DNA of 64,000 nt from Agelaius tricolor. Taxonomy: Eukaryota > Chordata > Aves > Passeriformes > Icteridae. Position 1 is the first letter of the stretch, and every line of letters begins with the position of its first letter. Below, piece by piece: positions 32,885-45,639 of the stretch. The stretch covers positions 1,240,001 through 1,304,000 of the forward strand of contig JALJCS010000035.1 of assembly GCA_023055355.1 (NCBI GenBank), given 5' to 3'. The notes beneath the pieces are model-generated. The model had not been told where the DNA came from. It saw only the letters and a list, made by a program, of their open reading frames with translations, and ran no database searches. The position numbers were made by a program, and so were the translations under genes.

Positions 32885-33790
32885 GGCCCAGGGAGCAGAG
32901 CCCAGGGACAGAGTGGCCCAGGGAGCAGAGTCCAATGAGAGAGATTCCCATCAGAGCAGGTTGTGGTGGCCCAGGGAGCAGAGCCCAGGTACAGAGATCT
33001 CTATCAGAGGAGCAGAATGGCCCAGGGAGAAGAGCCCAGGGACACAGATCCCCATTAGAGCAGTTTGTGGTGGCCCAGGGAGCAGAGCCCAGGTACAGAG
33101 ATCTCCATCAGAGGAGCAGAATGGCCCAGGGAGCAGAATCCAGGGACACAGATCTCCATTAGGGCAGTTTGTGGTGGCCCAAGGAGCAGAGCCCAGTGAC
33201 ACAGATCTCCATCAGGGCAGTAGGGTGGCCCAGGGAGCAGAATCCAGGGACAGAGATCTCCATCAGAGCAGTTTGTGGTGGCCCAGGGAGCAGACCCCAG
33301 GGACAGAGATCTCTATCAGAGGTGCAGAATGGCCCAGGGAGCAGAATCCAGGGACACAGATCTCCATCAGGGCAGTTTGGTAGCCCAAGGAGCAGAATCC
33401 AGTGGCACACAACTCCATCAGGGCAGCAGAGTGACCCAGGGAGCAGAATCCAGGGACAGAGATCTCCATCAGGGCAGTTTGTGGTGGCCCAGGGAGCAGA
33501 GCCCAGTGACCCAGGGAGCAGAATCCAGTGGCACACATCTCCCCCAGGGCAGCAGAATCCAGTGGCACACATCTCCCCCAGGGCAGCAGAATCCAGTGGC
33601 ACACATCTCCACCAGGGCAGCAGAGTGACCCAGGGAGCAGAATCCAGTGGCACACATCTCTCCCAGGGCAGCAGAGCGGCCCAGCAGTCCCTGCAGTGGC
33701 CCAGGACAGCAGAATCCAGTGGCACACATCTCTCCCAGGACAGCAGAATCCAGTGGCACACATCTCCCCCAGGGCAGCAGCAGCCCCTGC
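32885..33790. repeat. About 53-bp minisatellite, about 17 units
   Basis: Core gcccagggagcagaatccag then acagatctccatcagggcag, with tttgtggt present or absent between units, giving lengths from about 30 to 54 bp. The right end shortens to a 36-bp cagcagaatccagtggcaca type. Long open frames on both strands are repeat-derived. Confidence 0.95.
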
Positions 33791-34834
33791 AGTGAAGGCC
33801 CTGCAGTCCCAGCTGCTCAAGGATGCACGTCCATCCCCCAGACTCGTCTGCTGCCACTCCCGCTCGAAGGCTCCAAAGGCAAAGACATCTTGAAAGCTTT
33901 TGTGAGCTGGTTCAAGATCAAAGAAATCTGGTTGCATAAATCTGGAATACTAAAGTGGAGTGAAAGGAAGCTGGCATTGCACGTGGAGGGAAATGTAAAT
34001 TCACAATTTTCCCCAATGGACTCAACCTTGAGCTCGGAACGAGCTGGCAAGGGCTGCTCTCACTCTGTACAGAACAGGGGGTGAGGCTGGGCTGGGCTCC
34101 TGATTTCCCTGGGACTGCAGCTCCTGTTTCCACGGCAGGGACCTTCATCCCACCTCAGTGTGTGGCACAGGGCACTCCTCAGAGCCACGGGGACAGGGCT
34201 CTTGGTGCTGGCTGGCCCCTGCCATCCATAAAAGATGTTTTTTTCATTTTTCTGGCGTCATTTCAACTGATGGATCGCGTGTTCCTCCTCCTAAACCCAC
34301 ACAGGCAGCACCACTGGCTGCTTCTTCTCAAGAAATCGGTTTTGATAGACATTGATCAAAGCTGTGACAGGATTGCCACCCACAGCGTTGTCCATCAAGT
34401 TATTTTCTCCAGATATTAATGATAGGCTTGATCTTATATTTCTCACCAATTAGCAAGCCCCAAAGTTAAGTGCAGTGGTCTGTTGTTTCCCAAAGTTTTG
34501 TCTTTCTCTTTCCTGGCTGGTTCTCACCTGAGTTGATGCCAGGGAGTCCAGGTTCAGCTTTTCCTCTCCATGTTCAGGGGCTCATTTCCTTTTTCATCAG
34601 CAATAACTTCTCCCTCCCTTGATTCCAGGTTGTTTAATGTGGCTCTTTGGGCTGCCCAAAGGTTCTTTTCCCTTTTCCCACAAATGTGGCCCACCAAAAT
34701 GCCCCTTCAATCCATGTTTAGAGCACATAGTCTTAGCCACTCTTTTATCTTTATTATTTTTTAAATGAAGATTTCAATGAAAGCGATATTTGCAGTGGAA
34801 AATAGCTCATACTAAAATGTTTAAGCAGTTTACT
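33791..34834. other. No gene seen; candidate conserved non-coding DNA
   Basis: 33860-34080 and 34220-34480 are unique and compositionally balanced, with words such as gataggcttgatcttatatt and acattgatcaaagctgtgac. No exon structure was found. Confidence 0.4.
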
Positions 34835-34945
34835 GGGGCTTGGAGCAGCCTGGGACAGTGGGATGTGTCCCTGCCATGGCAGGGGTGGCACTGAGAGGGC
34901 TTTGAGGTCCCTCCCAACCCAAACCTTGTGTGATCCTGTAGGTCT
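34835..34945 (+). mobile_element. CR1 LINE 3' end
   Basis: ggagcagcctgggacagtgg, tgtccctgccatggcagggg, ggtccctcccaacccaaacc and tgtgatcctgtag are the standard CR1 terminus with one 21-bp module. Confidence 0.85.
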
Positions 34946-35700
34946 GTGATTTAGGGACACAAAGGAGTGTGAGAGGTGGGGAGTGGGAAGGTTTATGAAG
35001 AGGGGATAAAATGGAGGGTGACGTTATTGGGACTGCAAAGCAACAGCAAAGACAAGCAAATCATTAAAATTCTCTGTTGCCCTGCCTAGTTTGATGCAGA
35101 GCTGCATTTTTGCTCTCTCATCTTCCCTTCTGTGACCCGGAGAACAGCCCAGGCTCTGTCATTTCCCAGAGACTGGCAGCTCCTTTATCTCCCAAGCTAT
35201 TTTCCATCAGCCAGGCTGCAGAACCGTGGGAATCCTGGCTCGGGCTGAGCCTCGCTGAGCACACAGGGATGAATTCTGAGAGTTTTCCTGGCTGTAACTC
35301 CTTCCCTTGAAGGGACAGAGGTGTGGCAGGGCAGAGGAGCAGCCCTGTCCTTGGCGGGGTGTGGAGCTGGGTTTGGATGTCACCCTCAGCCTGCAGGTGA
35401 CATCACCGTGAGGGACAGCAGCTGGCACAGCGACAGGGTGACCTGAGGCTGTTATTTGGAATTTGCAGACATGAGTCACTGTCCTGGAGCCACAGCCACC
35501 TCCAGCAGGGGAAATTGGTGCCTCTGGTGTCGTGGGATGCCACAGAGATCGGTGCCAGCACAGCTCTGGGGACGTTCCTCAAATGTGAGGGACCCCGTGC
35601 AGATGTGCAGCCACAGCAGCAGCAAGGTCCAGCCCTGGCCTGAATGCAGATTAAATTAAAATGTGGCCCAGAATGGCTCAAGTGTCTGTGGGGGGGGAAA
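34946..35700. other. No gene seen
   Basis: Unique sequence ending in a short G-run at 35690-35697. Confidence 0.45.
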
Positions 35701-36183
35701 TGATGCCTCAGGTTTGAGCTTTTCTATTTTTCACATTCTGTGCTGCTTTAGTGTGTGGGTCTGGGATTCACATCAGGGGATGCTGAGCTCTGTGCACAGA
35801 GCAGGGAGACAAAACAATTCCTGCTCCAGCTGGGCACCAAGGACAAATGATCCAAATCTCAGCCCAGGAGCACAAACACCGTGGGCTGGAGAGAGAAAAA
35901 CAAGGATGGGACTGCAGGGGCTAAAGCTGGAATGGGACAATGAACTGCAAGATGCAAATGGAGCAGAACTGATCCCAGGGAGAGACCCCGTGCCCGGCCG
36001 TGCATTTTGGGACCATTTTGGTTCATCTTGGGTTCATTTTTGTGATGACTTTGGTTCACCTTGGGTGCAGCCCTGGCTGGGCTCTTGTGCTGCCCAAGGT
36101 GGATCCATGGAGGAGATGCTTTGAATAAATCCCTGATTTATTCTGTGACTCTGCTCCAGCTCAGCCTTCCCAAGGCAGCACCA
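35701..36183 (+). mobile_element. LTR, family LTR-D, near complete
   Basis: Starts tgatgcctcaggtttgag and ends caaggcagcacca. The order of shared blocks matches 4882-5490 in reverse. The poly(A) signal AATAAA lies at 36124-36129, about 55 bp before the end. The aattgttttgtgtc-type and ggacaaatgatccaaatc blocks are well kept. No target duplication was found, so exact ends are approximate. Confidence 0.72.
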
Positions 36184-37817
36184 TGGATGTGGCCCTGTGG
36201 TGAGCTGGGGTCAGTTTTGTCTGAGGGCAGAGAGGCTGAGTGAGTGAAATATTGGAATCACAGGCAAGTTGTGATGCTCAGGATTAAAAAAAAAAATAGC
36301 ATTTCCTGACTGTAATCCATCAATTTCTTGCTGTGAAGTGCCAGTATCAACTGGAATAGAGTGGAGAAATGAGGCAATTTTGCCAGGAGTGAGCCCACAT
36401 TTATAAACACCTTAAAACCTTAACCTCCTTCCCACCAAGTGTTTGAAGAACCTTTGGAGTTTTCTCCACTGGGGCTTCAGGCCAAGCATGAGAATTAAGG
36501 AAGATTTGGGCCAAACCCGCTGAGATTGACATTCACTTTGTGCTTTCCTTCTGCTGGGTTTCTTTGGCAGGGCAGGAAATGACCCAGGGGCAGCTACAAA
36601 GGGGTTAAACAGGGAAACGCTCACTGACCAAGGAGGAGGGGTTTGAGGAGATCCACTCCAGGTTATCTCAGGACAAGGTTCTCTTGGAAGACTCATCTTA
36701 AGGCTTTTGGTACCCTCTCCACTGGACAAAGCCACCTGGCACAGGAAATTCCCTTTTTGTGTCTCTTTTAATGAAATCCTTTGATAATTCCCCACCTGCT
36801 GCAGCCTCACTGTGCCCTGTGGCTACTGAGGAGACTCACAGTGACTTTGCTGTGATCCCATAAAATCCCAGGGCATCTGCAGTGCCCAGTGTTCATTGCT
36901 GTGAGAATCCTGGATCAGAAAGCTCTGGGGATTATCTGGAGAGTTCGAGATTTCTTTCCAAAGCAGTGCTTTATCCTGCCAACAAGACAATAGACTGGAA
37001 TAGCTGCTGGAATCCTGTTGTTGACAAGGTTTATGTCCTGTAGGAGCTAAAACCAAGAAAAACACGCCAAAGTTTTTTTCCCCTTACATAAGCTTTGAAA
37101 GTTGTCCAAGCTGACTTTAACTTCGTGGAAAAGTCTGCACGTTTGGAAAGTGTGACCACACCTCCCAGGGGGAAATCCAGTCCTTTCCAGAGCAGGAGGA
37201 TGAAAGACAGGCTGGCACTGAGCTCAGGGAGCAGTGACAGACAGCAGCCATGTGCCTGCAGGTATTTGTTTGAACTGCTGGATTAAAATTCTTCGGCTGT
37301 GCTCATGACAACACTTCTCCTTAGTTCTCCAGGTGTTCTTGTTACCTGCCTTTCATCAGCTGGAGTTACAGGAAAGTAGTTTTAAGAATTTGTTTTTTGA
37401 GTATTGGACAGGAAACTAAACAAGGAATGGTGTTTGAACAGGCATCAAAATTCATTGCTGAGCTCAAGATACCCCAGTGCTGACAAAAACTTGTTTCATT
37501 TGCAGTTTTGAAATGGTGCATCAGGAGATGTGTGCAAACAACCCCAATGAGAGCACAGCTCTGCCCTGAATTTCAACCAACCAGCCATGAAGGAAGAGGA
37601 AATTCTGAATATAGGAGTTGAATAATTTCTTGATTTGAGAAAATTTGCTTTTATTCCACAAAGAAATCAGGGATTCAGACAGCACAGGATACAGTGAATA
37701 TAAAGGGAGCACACATATATCAGGTGAGCTGAGATGAAATGACAGATCCAATAAAGAGTTTCTTTAACAGCTGAGTCCAGGCAGACAGAGAAAAATCAGT
37801 TCAACTCAGGAATGCAA
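36184..37817. other. No gene seen
   Basis: Unique sequence. No repeat family or exon recognised. Confidence 0.45.
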
Positions 37818-38105
37818 CACAGAATCCCAGAATGGGAGGGGTCTTAAAGTTCATCCAGTGCCACCCCTGCCATGGCAGGGACACCTCCCACTGTCCCCAG
37901 TGTCCAGCCTGGCCTTGGGCACTGCCAGGGATGCAGGGGCAGCCCCAGCTGCTCTGGGCACCTGTGCCAGGGCTGCCCACCCTGCCAGGGAACAATTCCT
38001 CATTCCCAATGTCCCATCCAGCCCTGCCCTCCTCCAGGTTAAGGCAATTCCCCCTTGTCCTGTCTCTGTAGGCCCTTGTGAAAATCCCCCTGCAGCCCCT
38101 TTAGG
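37818..38105 (-). mobile_element. CR1 LINE 3' fragment
   Basis: Read on minus: aaggggctgcaggggg, gacaggacaagggggaat, attgggaatgaggaattg, ctggcagggtgggcagcc, gcccagagcagctggggc, tccctggcagtgccc-like, gacagtgggaggtgtccc and ccattctgggattctgtg. About 290 bp of the LINE tail with its true 3' end on the left. Confidence 0.9.
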
Positions 38106-38433
38106 CACTGGAATACATAATAAATAAGTAATGAAAATAAATAATAATTACATAAATACTTGAATAAATAAATATAATAAATAATTAAACCTAACATGAC
38201 CAATAATTTCCTCCATCCCTGGAGGCTTTCAAGACAAGGTCAGAACCAACACAAAACTCAGCTGCTGTAGCCAGAGCTGGGCAGGGATCAGGGATCAGGG
38301 CCTGGCTGATCCCCACTGAATTTCAGGAGTTTGCCCAGGTCCCAACCCAGCCTGAATCAGAAGCCAAGGTGCCTCCTTCAGGGAGGAGACAAAATGGGAC
38401 ATTGATCTGATCAGAAGTGGGGGCTGTAGGGAG
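38106..38433. other. No gene seen; AATA-rich patch
   Basis: An aataaataa-rich low-complexity stretch at 38115-38195 lies at the truncated 5' end of the CR1 fragment, followed by unique sequence. Confidence 0.5.
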
Positions 38434-38846
38434 TGTGGCATTATCGGGGTCCCCTGATGAAGGGAGGACATGATGAATCTGACTCCATGTTCTCAATTTA
38501 TTATTTTATGTCACTGTATTATATAAAAGAATACTACACTAAACTATACTGAAGAGTAGAGAAAGGATACAGACAGAAGGCTTAACAAGATATTAATTAA
38601 AAACTCATTACTGTCCCCAGAGTCCTGACACAGCCTGACTGTGATTGGCCATTAAATCAAAACAATTCACATGAAACCAATCAAACAATGACCAGCTGGT
38701 AAACAATCTCCAAACACATTCCAAAGCAGCAAAACACAGGAGAAGCAAATGAGATAATTCTTGTTTTCCTTTTTCTCTGAGGCTTCTCAGCTTCCCAGGA
38801 GCAGAAATCCCGGCAAAGAAGTTTTTCAGAAATTGGGAATGTGACA
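38434..38846 (-). mobile_element. Solo LTR, family LTR-A
   Basis: Plus-strand ends tgtggc and gtgaca. Contains gactccatgttctcaattta, tactacactaaactatactg, ctgtgattggccattaaatc, aacacaggagaagcaaatg and ctctgaggcttctcagcttc. There is no expanded pentanucleotide tract. A perfect target duplication was not found. Confidence 0.88.
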
Positions 38847-41800
38847 CCAGGAGAACATCAGCTCCTGGATTTCAGGAGGGCAATGTTTGGTGATCCTCAT
38901 CCCAGCTGTGCAGAGCTCATTGAGGGAATGTGCTGAGAGCAGAATTCTGCCCAGGTTTTCCTCTTCCTCCTCGTACTGGGAGCTCAGCACACTCCTCTGC
39001 AATGTCCCAGCTGCTGGTGATAGCAGGCTAATCTTTTAATGAGATTTTTGAAGACTTTATTGCTAGTTTTATGTAAGGAGTCCAGAATCCCAGTGTCAGG
39101 AGCTTAATAAATAAGGTTGGTTGGTCTGGGGAATTCCACAGATCTGGAGCAAAAATTACAAGAGCATTTTACTCATCCACTAGGCTGTCCAACAGTCAGG
39201 AGCTTGTTCTTCTGCACAGTCACTGAAGAGAAAGGAGCTCCTCTCTTTGGCAATTCAGGTCTCAGATGGAGCCTCATTTCTGTGGCATCAGCACTTCTTG
39301 GGGTGCGTCAAACCTTCAGCTCCAACTCCAGCACAGAGGCCTTGGGAGCAAAACCCACACACCCATTTTTCCATTGTCACCTGCAACTAATGACTCCATG
39401 CACCAAGAAAAGCCATGCTTATTAAATGTTATTAATCAGCTGTAGTAACTTTTGGAATGAAGCTCTAGGCTTGGATGGATGATTACCTGGCAGAATTGGT
39501 TCTCTGCTGCCTGCAACTCCTCAGGGGTAACTTGGGAAGGTCTCCAGAATGCAAATCCTTCATTAAGCACCCTCAGTTTTCTCTGCCTGTTTTACATCAG
39601 GCCTTACATTTGTCAGGTGAAATGGGAACTGCATGAAAAGCAGCTCCAGAGGTGCAGGAGTTACAGGCAATATCTATTTATCCACAGAAGTGCTCACTTG
39701 GGTTTGTTAGGAGGCCATTTCCACAGCAGCGAGTGAAGGGAGGCTCATGTGCAAGGAAAAGCTGAAGGTTCATTTCCATTTTTCTCAATAAATTATGCAT
39801 GAAAAGCGGGAATTGTGCTCAAACTCCTGGCTCTGTGCTGTCAGGTGGAGCCGAGCTGAGCCAGGGATGGCTCAGCAGAAGCCAGGGCTAAAAGGGCCTC
39901 CTGAGGATGCCAGCTGTGAGCAGCAGCAGCTGCTGGGCTGTTTGCTCAAAGTGCAGCGTGCAGCTCTGCCCTGCACTGCCTGAGCTTTCCAGGAACTGCA
40001 CCTTGGGAGAGGAAACCTCCTCAGCAGCAGAGCCCTGCTCTGGGCACCTCTAACAACTGCAGCAACACACTCCAAATTCCAGCAGCAACAGCTCCTCTTG
40101 AATTTACAGCCTATTTTTATCCAGTTTCCCAAGCTATCCTGTTTAATTCTGCTTGGTTTGTGACCTCCTTGCCACTCAGCTCGGTGGTTAGAAGGTGCTT
40201 GTGCATAAACATGCCAGGACTCTCTCTTCACACGGGTGTTTGCATTTTGCCTTTGTGGATTCTCACCTGGGTGTGGATTTCTTTGTGGCTTCTTATTTTT
40301 CACAGGTGCAAACTGTTTTCTTACAAGAACAGATTGTTACGCAAACTGATTCTTAGAATTCTTATTCTTATTTATGATTCTCATGGGAACTTGGCAGGCT
40401 CACTGTTAATTCAGCTGAAATAGCAAGATCTCCTGATGTTACAAGGCCTTTCTTTAATAAGGTTTTATCTGTTTGCAACAGGCAGCTGCCCATGGGGAGC
40501 TGTCAGTGATTCCAGCTCTTTCCATGCTGCATTGTCCCCACCCTCCTGTCCTGCCCCCATTTTACACCATTCCTTAATTCTGGCCTGGATTGAAATAGGT
40601 GATTATTCCCAATTCAATGTTTGTTGGGATCCCAAGATTCTCCACTCACTTTCTGCCCAGGTCTTTGATCCTTTTGTGTTATTTCTCCCTCTTTCCCACG
40701 TTTGGGTTGCCTCTCGTGCGTCTCCTGTGTGAATTTAACCTCAGGGTGGCTGCAGAGGGCTGGGAGCAGCAGGCTGGATGTGGCAGCTCAGGCTGTGCCC
40801 CTCAGCCAGGCTTTGGTGCTCTCCTGTCCCTCTGTCCTTCCCCTGGTCCATCTCTCCCAGCTCACACACGGCTGAGGTGTCCCCTGCAGTGCCACCCCTG
40901 GAAGGTCCCGTGGAGATCTCCAGGCTCCCACCCTCCACCATGGCATGAGGCAGCGATGCCTGGCACTGCCCAGCCTGGAATTTGGCATCTGGGTCCTTTT
41001 AAAACAGGGAAATCTGCTGCTTCGCTGAGAATTTGGGAGGTTTCTCCTCCAATTACAATCTAAATATTCCAACAGCTGAGTGAGGCTTCTCCAGGACTTC
41101 TGGGCACCAAGGGGAGCAGGCCAGAGCCACCTTTGAAACATTCTTTTGGAAAGAAATTTTCTTTTGAAAATATTTTGAAATATTGAAATATTTGAAATAT
41201 TTTGAACTATTCTTTGAAATGGAAGAATTTGAAATATTTCTTTGAGATATTTCAAAGAAATATTTTGAAACATTCTTTTTGAGAAGCACAGTGAACACCC
41301 CCAACAAATCCCCAGTTCCAGGCTGCCCTCTGACTTTTTTCCTTTTTTTTCTCTTCCTTCTCAGCCTTCTCCTTTTTTGCTTTCCAGGAGATTATAGCAG
41401 AGGCTGACAAAGTGCTAATCTTGCTGAGGATTACGCACGAGGAATCTCTATTGATTTCCTTTTTCTCTTTTACAGAAATAATAAAAGGCTGCATTGCAGG
41501 GGTTTGGGAGCTGCTGGGGATGAGAGAGCACTTTTTGCTCACATTAACTTTGAGGGTTTTGCTTGCATAAAACATTGATTTATTAGAGAACCTACAAATA
41601 ATATCCTTAGTAGAGAACACGTTGCATTTGTACAAGTGGAAGTCCTCATTAGTGTGTATAATAGCTGAGACACAATAATGCAGGCAGAGGGTGTTGGTGT
41701 TGTTTTTATTATTATTTTTATTATTATTTTTATGTAGTGCTGGGAGTTTATGACGTGCAGTCAGTCACACACTGTGCACTGGCTCTGTCCTCTTGGGCAA

Positions 41801-42239
41801 GGATTGATTCCTAGAAATTGGGTATCATTCTGTGGCAATTTCACTCCTTTTCCCATGGAATTTTCATGAGATTGGACTGGCTCAAAAGGAAAATCTGTCC
41901 CTCCACCTGTCCTGGGTGAGAGAGGTTGTGTCTGCAAGAGAAGAGATTCTCCCAGGGGCATGAGGTTCACACTGGGTGGGAGACAGCTGTGAGCTCCTGG
42001 TCCCCAAAACCTGACAGAGCAATGGGAAACAGCCCTGGCTGCAGCCAGGGGATTTCTGCTGTAACTCCACACATGATGCTGAGCTGGAGGATCCAGCAGG
42101 TCCCTCTGAGTGTCCTCAAACCCTTTGGTCCCAAGTGGCACCTGGGGACAGCCCCTGGGCAAAGGGCAGAGTGTCTCAGGAGGCAGAGGGGGTTGGAGGT
42201 GCTGTTCTTGGCCCCAGGAGCTGCCCCAGGCTGGGTTTG
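38847..42239. other. No gene seen; small hairpin
   Basis: About 3.4 kb of unique sequence. A gaaat-rich stretch at 41155-41275 contains a 14-bp-arm hairpin (aaatatttctttga at 41232-41245 with its complement at 41252-41265). A ttattatt tract is at about 41705-41735. Open frames up to 188 codons have no domain or splice context. Confidence 0.5.
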
Positions 42240-42533
42240 TGCTGCTGTAGGACATGAAATAACACGAGCACACACACTGCTGCTTTAAGGTGAAGAAAAG
42301 GGAAAGTTCATGTTCTGACTCTGACATTTATAGTTCTCCAAAAGTGACAGTGGATTGGAGGGTGGCAGTGTCACCTCTCATGACACTGGACAAACCAACA
42401 GTCCATCCAATTTCTCTTCTTCCATAAAAGAATGCAAAACAATGAGTTACTTACAGAAAGTGTGTGAGAAAGTTCATTACAAGAATGTAAGAACAGCAGA
42501 AGGCTTAGAAAATCTTAAAAAATCAGGGTGAGA
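42240..42533 (-). mobile_element. Solo LTR, family LTR-C
   Basis: Aligns over its whole length with 8754-9048: ctgactctgacatttatag, acagtggattggagggtg, actggacaaaccaacag and gtgtgagaaagttcattaca. Both copies are preceded by the same cccaggctgggtttgtg 17-mer, which may mean the repeat extends further left or that both hit similar sequence. Confidence 0.75.
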
Positions 42534-42654
42534 GGTGTGAGCAGTGCTGGACACTGGAGGGCTCAGTCCCTGCTGGGCAGGGTGGGCACAGCCAAGGACC
42601 AGCCTGGGGGACAAGGAGCTGTCCCAGCTGTCCCCATGGGATCATGCAAAGGTC

Positions 42655-42715
42655 AAGGGGTTGGAAAAGACCTTCAGGATCATCAGGCCCAGCCCCACCA
42701 TCCTGTTCATGACTG
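42655..42715 (-). mobile_element. Possible LINE 3' stub
   Basis: ggttggaaaagaccttcagg then atcatcaggcccagcc resembles the reverse of a CR1-type terminus. Very short. Confidence 0.45.
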
Positions 42716-42757
42716 AGCCACATCCCCAAGGGCCACATCCCCAAGGGCCACATCCAC

Positions 42758-43151
42758 TCTCACCATGATATTTTCTGAAAAATCCCTTTGCTAGGATTTT
42801 TCTCCTGAGAAGCTGAGAGGCCTCAGAGGAAAAGAAAAACAATAATTATCTGCTGCTGTGGATTGTGACAGGGGCATCTTTGATTGGTCCATGTTGGTTG
42901 TTGCTAATTAATGGCCAATCACAGCCCAGCTGTCTCAGACTCTCTGAGAGTCACAAGCTTTTGTTATCATTCCTTTCCTTTCCTTGCTAACCTTCTGATG
43001 AAATCCTATCTTCTATTCTTTCAGTATAGATTTAATACACTCTTTTCTTTAATATAATATATATCATAAAATAATAAATCAGCCTTCTGAAACATGGAGT
43101 CAAGATTCTCATCTCTTCCCTCGTCCTGGGACTCCTGCAAACACCACCACA
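42758..43151 (+). mobile_element. LTR-B with retained retroviral leader
   Basis: Begins tctcacc (expected TG mutated to TC) and ends accaccaca. Carries gagaagctgagaggcctc, ggccaatcacagcccagc (CCAAT box), ctttcagtatagatttaa, aataataaatcagccttc (poly(A) signal) and acatggagtcaagattc. Unlike the solo copies it is followed directly by TT and a primer-binding-site-like sequence, so it represents a 5' LTR whose downstream provirus is lost. Confidence 0.88.
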
Positions 43152-43200
43152 TTTGGTGACCCTGAGTGAAGGAGAATTCCACACATCCACACATTTTTGG
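43152..43200 (+). other. Retroviral leader stub with tRNA-Trp-like PBS
   Basis: TTTGGTGACCCTGAGTGAAG follows the LTR. TGGTGACCC plus GA...GTGA resembles the tRNA-Trp primer-binding site used by alpharetroviruses, with a changed base and a missing base in the middle. The same sequence, with GTGAGG, borders the LTR at 49578. Similarity between the two leaders lasts about 45 bp. No gag is seen. Confidence 0.72.
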
Positions 43201-45639
43201 AAGCCATCCAGAGATGGGGACTCACCACAGCCCTGGGCAGCCCCTTCCAGTGTGTGAGGCCATGTTCAGGAACAAAACTAAGGAGCAGCTGGAGGGGAGG
43301 CTCTGCTCAAGGCTGGCTGGGCATCTCTGGGTTGGTGATGAGTTTTCATTGGGGTTTTATTTCCCTCTCTTCATTATTTTCCTTTTCATTACAATTTATT
43401 ATCTCATTTCTTTCACTGACTGTCTCTACCCACAAGTTTTTTCACTTTTGCCCTTCCAGTTCTCTCCTGCATCCTGTTGGCTGTGTGGGGCTGAGTTCCA
43501 AGCTGGGAAAAGAGACAGCAGGGAAAGGGAAAGGAGGGATTTGTTACCCAGCACAGCCTGGCTGGGCAGGATGGCAGGGTCTGGAACCAAAGCTGTGCTC
43601 AGGAGAAGGGAAAGGGCAGTTGTGCAGTGACAGGAGCTGTGCTGGCAGTGCCCCATGGGCTGTCCCCAGGCTCCTGGGGCACTCAGCACCCTGCAGTCTC
43701 AGAGAGGAGCCCAAAGCCCCCCCTGAGCCTGGATCTTTCAAAATTTGGGATGAGTGGAGGGAAGGATGTGCTGGTGTCAGTGGGGAGCGCAGCTAATAAA
43801 GCCCAGCACTGCAGAGAGGCCTGGGAGCCATCTCATGGTGCTGCCTACAAGCAGAACAAACGCTCAGCTCCCAGCCAAGGGCAGGGCAGAGGAAAAGGAG
43901 CTGATATTTGCTCTCATTGCCTTGGCAGAAGGTTTAGCAACAGGCAGATCCTCCTCTCAACCCCCTCGCCTCGAGGCATGGGCAGGACCTGGTGCCTTCT
44001 GCCAGGGATTTGTCAAGAGAAAAGAGCAGAGATGAGCCTGCTCCCACTGACTGCTGCCAATCCTCCTCCTGACACGGCCTGGGGGCATCCTGTGCTGCTG
44101 GCTATTGATTTATTCAGATTTATCCAGAATAACCAGGCGTGCTCCTCTGTGTTCTCAAGGACGTACCAGCCCTCTGCTCCCTCCTTGCCTTGGAGCTTCT
44201 CCCAGGAGAACTTGGGCAAAACCAGTGAAATGGGGTCACTTCTTGCCCTTCTCTTCCTTCCCACAGCAAGCACAGGCACCTTCAGAAAGGTTTGAGTGCA
44301 GCTTTTTTGGGTCAGTTCCCTCCAGTGACCCCATGGGCTTCTCCTGGACAGTGCTTCATTGCTTTTGAAGGGTTGATGGGTTCATAAAGTCCTTCTGTAA
44401 AGCCACCACCAGTAAAAAAAAGCCCTGGAATTCTCTAATCCAGAGCCCAGAGTGTCCAGCCAGGGTGTGAGGGAGATCAGCTGAGCTCAGGCACTGCAGG
44501 TGCCCCAAGGGCTGTGGCTGCAGGGCTGGTGCCTCACGTCCCCAGCCCTGAACACACCTGAGGAGGGCTGGAGGAGTGTTCAGGATGGAAAAATTGAAAA
44601 ATCTGGGAGTTTACTGTGGGATTGATTGGAAAAACTCCTGGATGGTGGCTGCTGGAATCTGAGCTAGGCTTGGCAAGGCAGTGGGGAACCTCTGGCCTCG
44701 CCAGGGTTTCTTCTTTCCTTTCAGATCCTGAAGAATCTGTTCTCCATTGATGGAGATGATGATTAATTACCTTGTAACACAAGGAACATTTTTGCCATCA
44801 AGAAACCCCTCCCTCTTTGAGAGTATTGGCTTGATTCCTCCAGTGAAAATTGCCTGTGTGAGAGTTTCTCCCAGAAATGACCAGAGGATAAATGATGTGT
44901 GTTCATCATCTCTGAATCAAAGCATGTGCTGTGACTCACCCCTGGCCAGCTCTGTCGTTGTTCTTATTATAGGATCTCCTCCAAAGGTCACATTTAACTA
45001 CCAAAAATAAACACAAAACCCAAAAAACCTTCATTCCTCAGCAAACAGAGCAAATGTAGGCTACTCTTGTATTAAAAGTACAGATCCAGGTCACCAAGCT
45101 GACCTACTTAGGGGATATTTTAGGGCTTCCCAAAAGATTTCACGTCCTCCAAATGTCAATCTTGCTTCAGCTCCACACATCAGCTCCAGTCCTGTTCCTT
45201 CAGAGGGGACTCTTATTTAGATGGAGATTTTATCAAAGTTAAACCAGCTTAATGTTTCTTGTTTGAAGCTTGGAGAAGGTTGAGGTTGAACCTGGCTCCA
45301 GTGCTTGGCAGCAGGAGGACAATGAGAGTAAAACCTTATTTAGGTCCCAAATGATAGAAGTGCTTCTCACCTTGTGCCTTTGGCAGCGAGCTGATTCCAG
45401 CAGCAGCAGAGGGCACAGACCTTTATTTAAAAGGTGATATTGGGAGAGCAGTGTCTGAACTCAGACAGCGATTTAACCCCACAAACAACCTCATTTCAAC
45501 CTCATTTTCAGCTCACACGATGCTGTTTTCTCTAGAAATGAGTGTCCTTAGCCTTTGCCTGCCGGGGGCAGGGATGGTTGAAGACATCTCTGCATCATTT
45601 CCTCCTGGGTGCCCCGGGGAGGTCCCTGCCCGGTGCTGG
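43201..45639. other. No gene seen; unique sequence
   Basis: No recognisable retroviral protein follows the leader stub. The 199- and 222-codon plus frames (43197-43796, 43627-44295) overlap each other, lack domains and are not called. Confidence 0.5.

Noticed and set aside
32874..33937. Long frames on both strands (169-232 codons)
   Set aside because: Repeat-derived from the 53-bp minisatellite. Opposing frames overlap fully.
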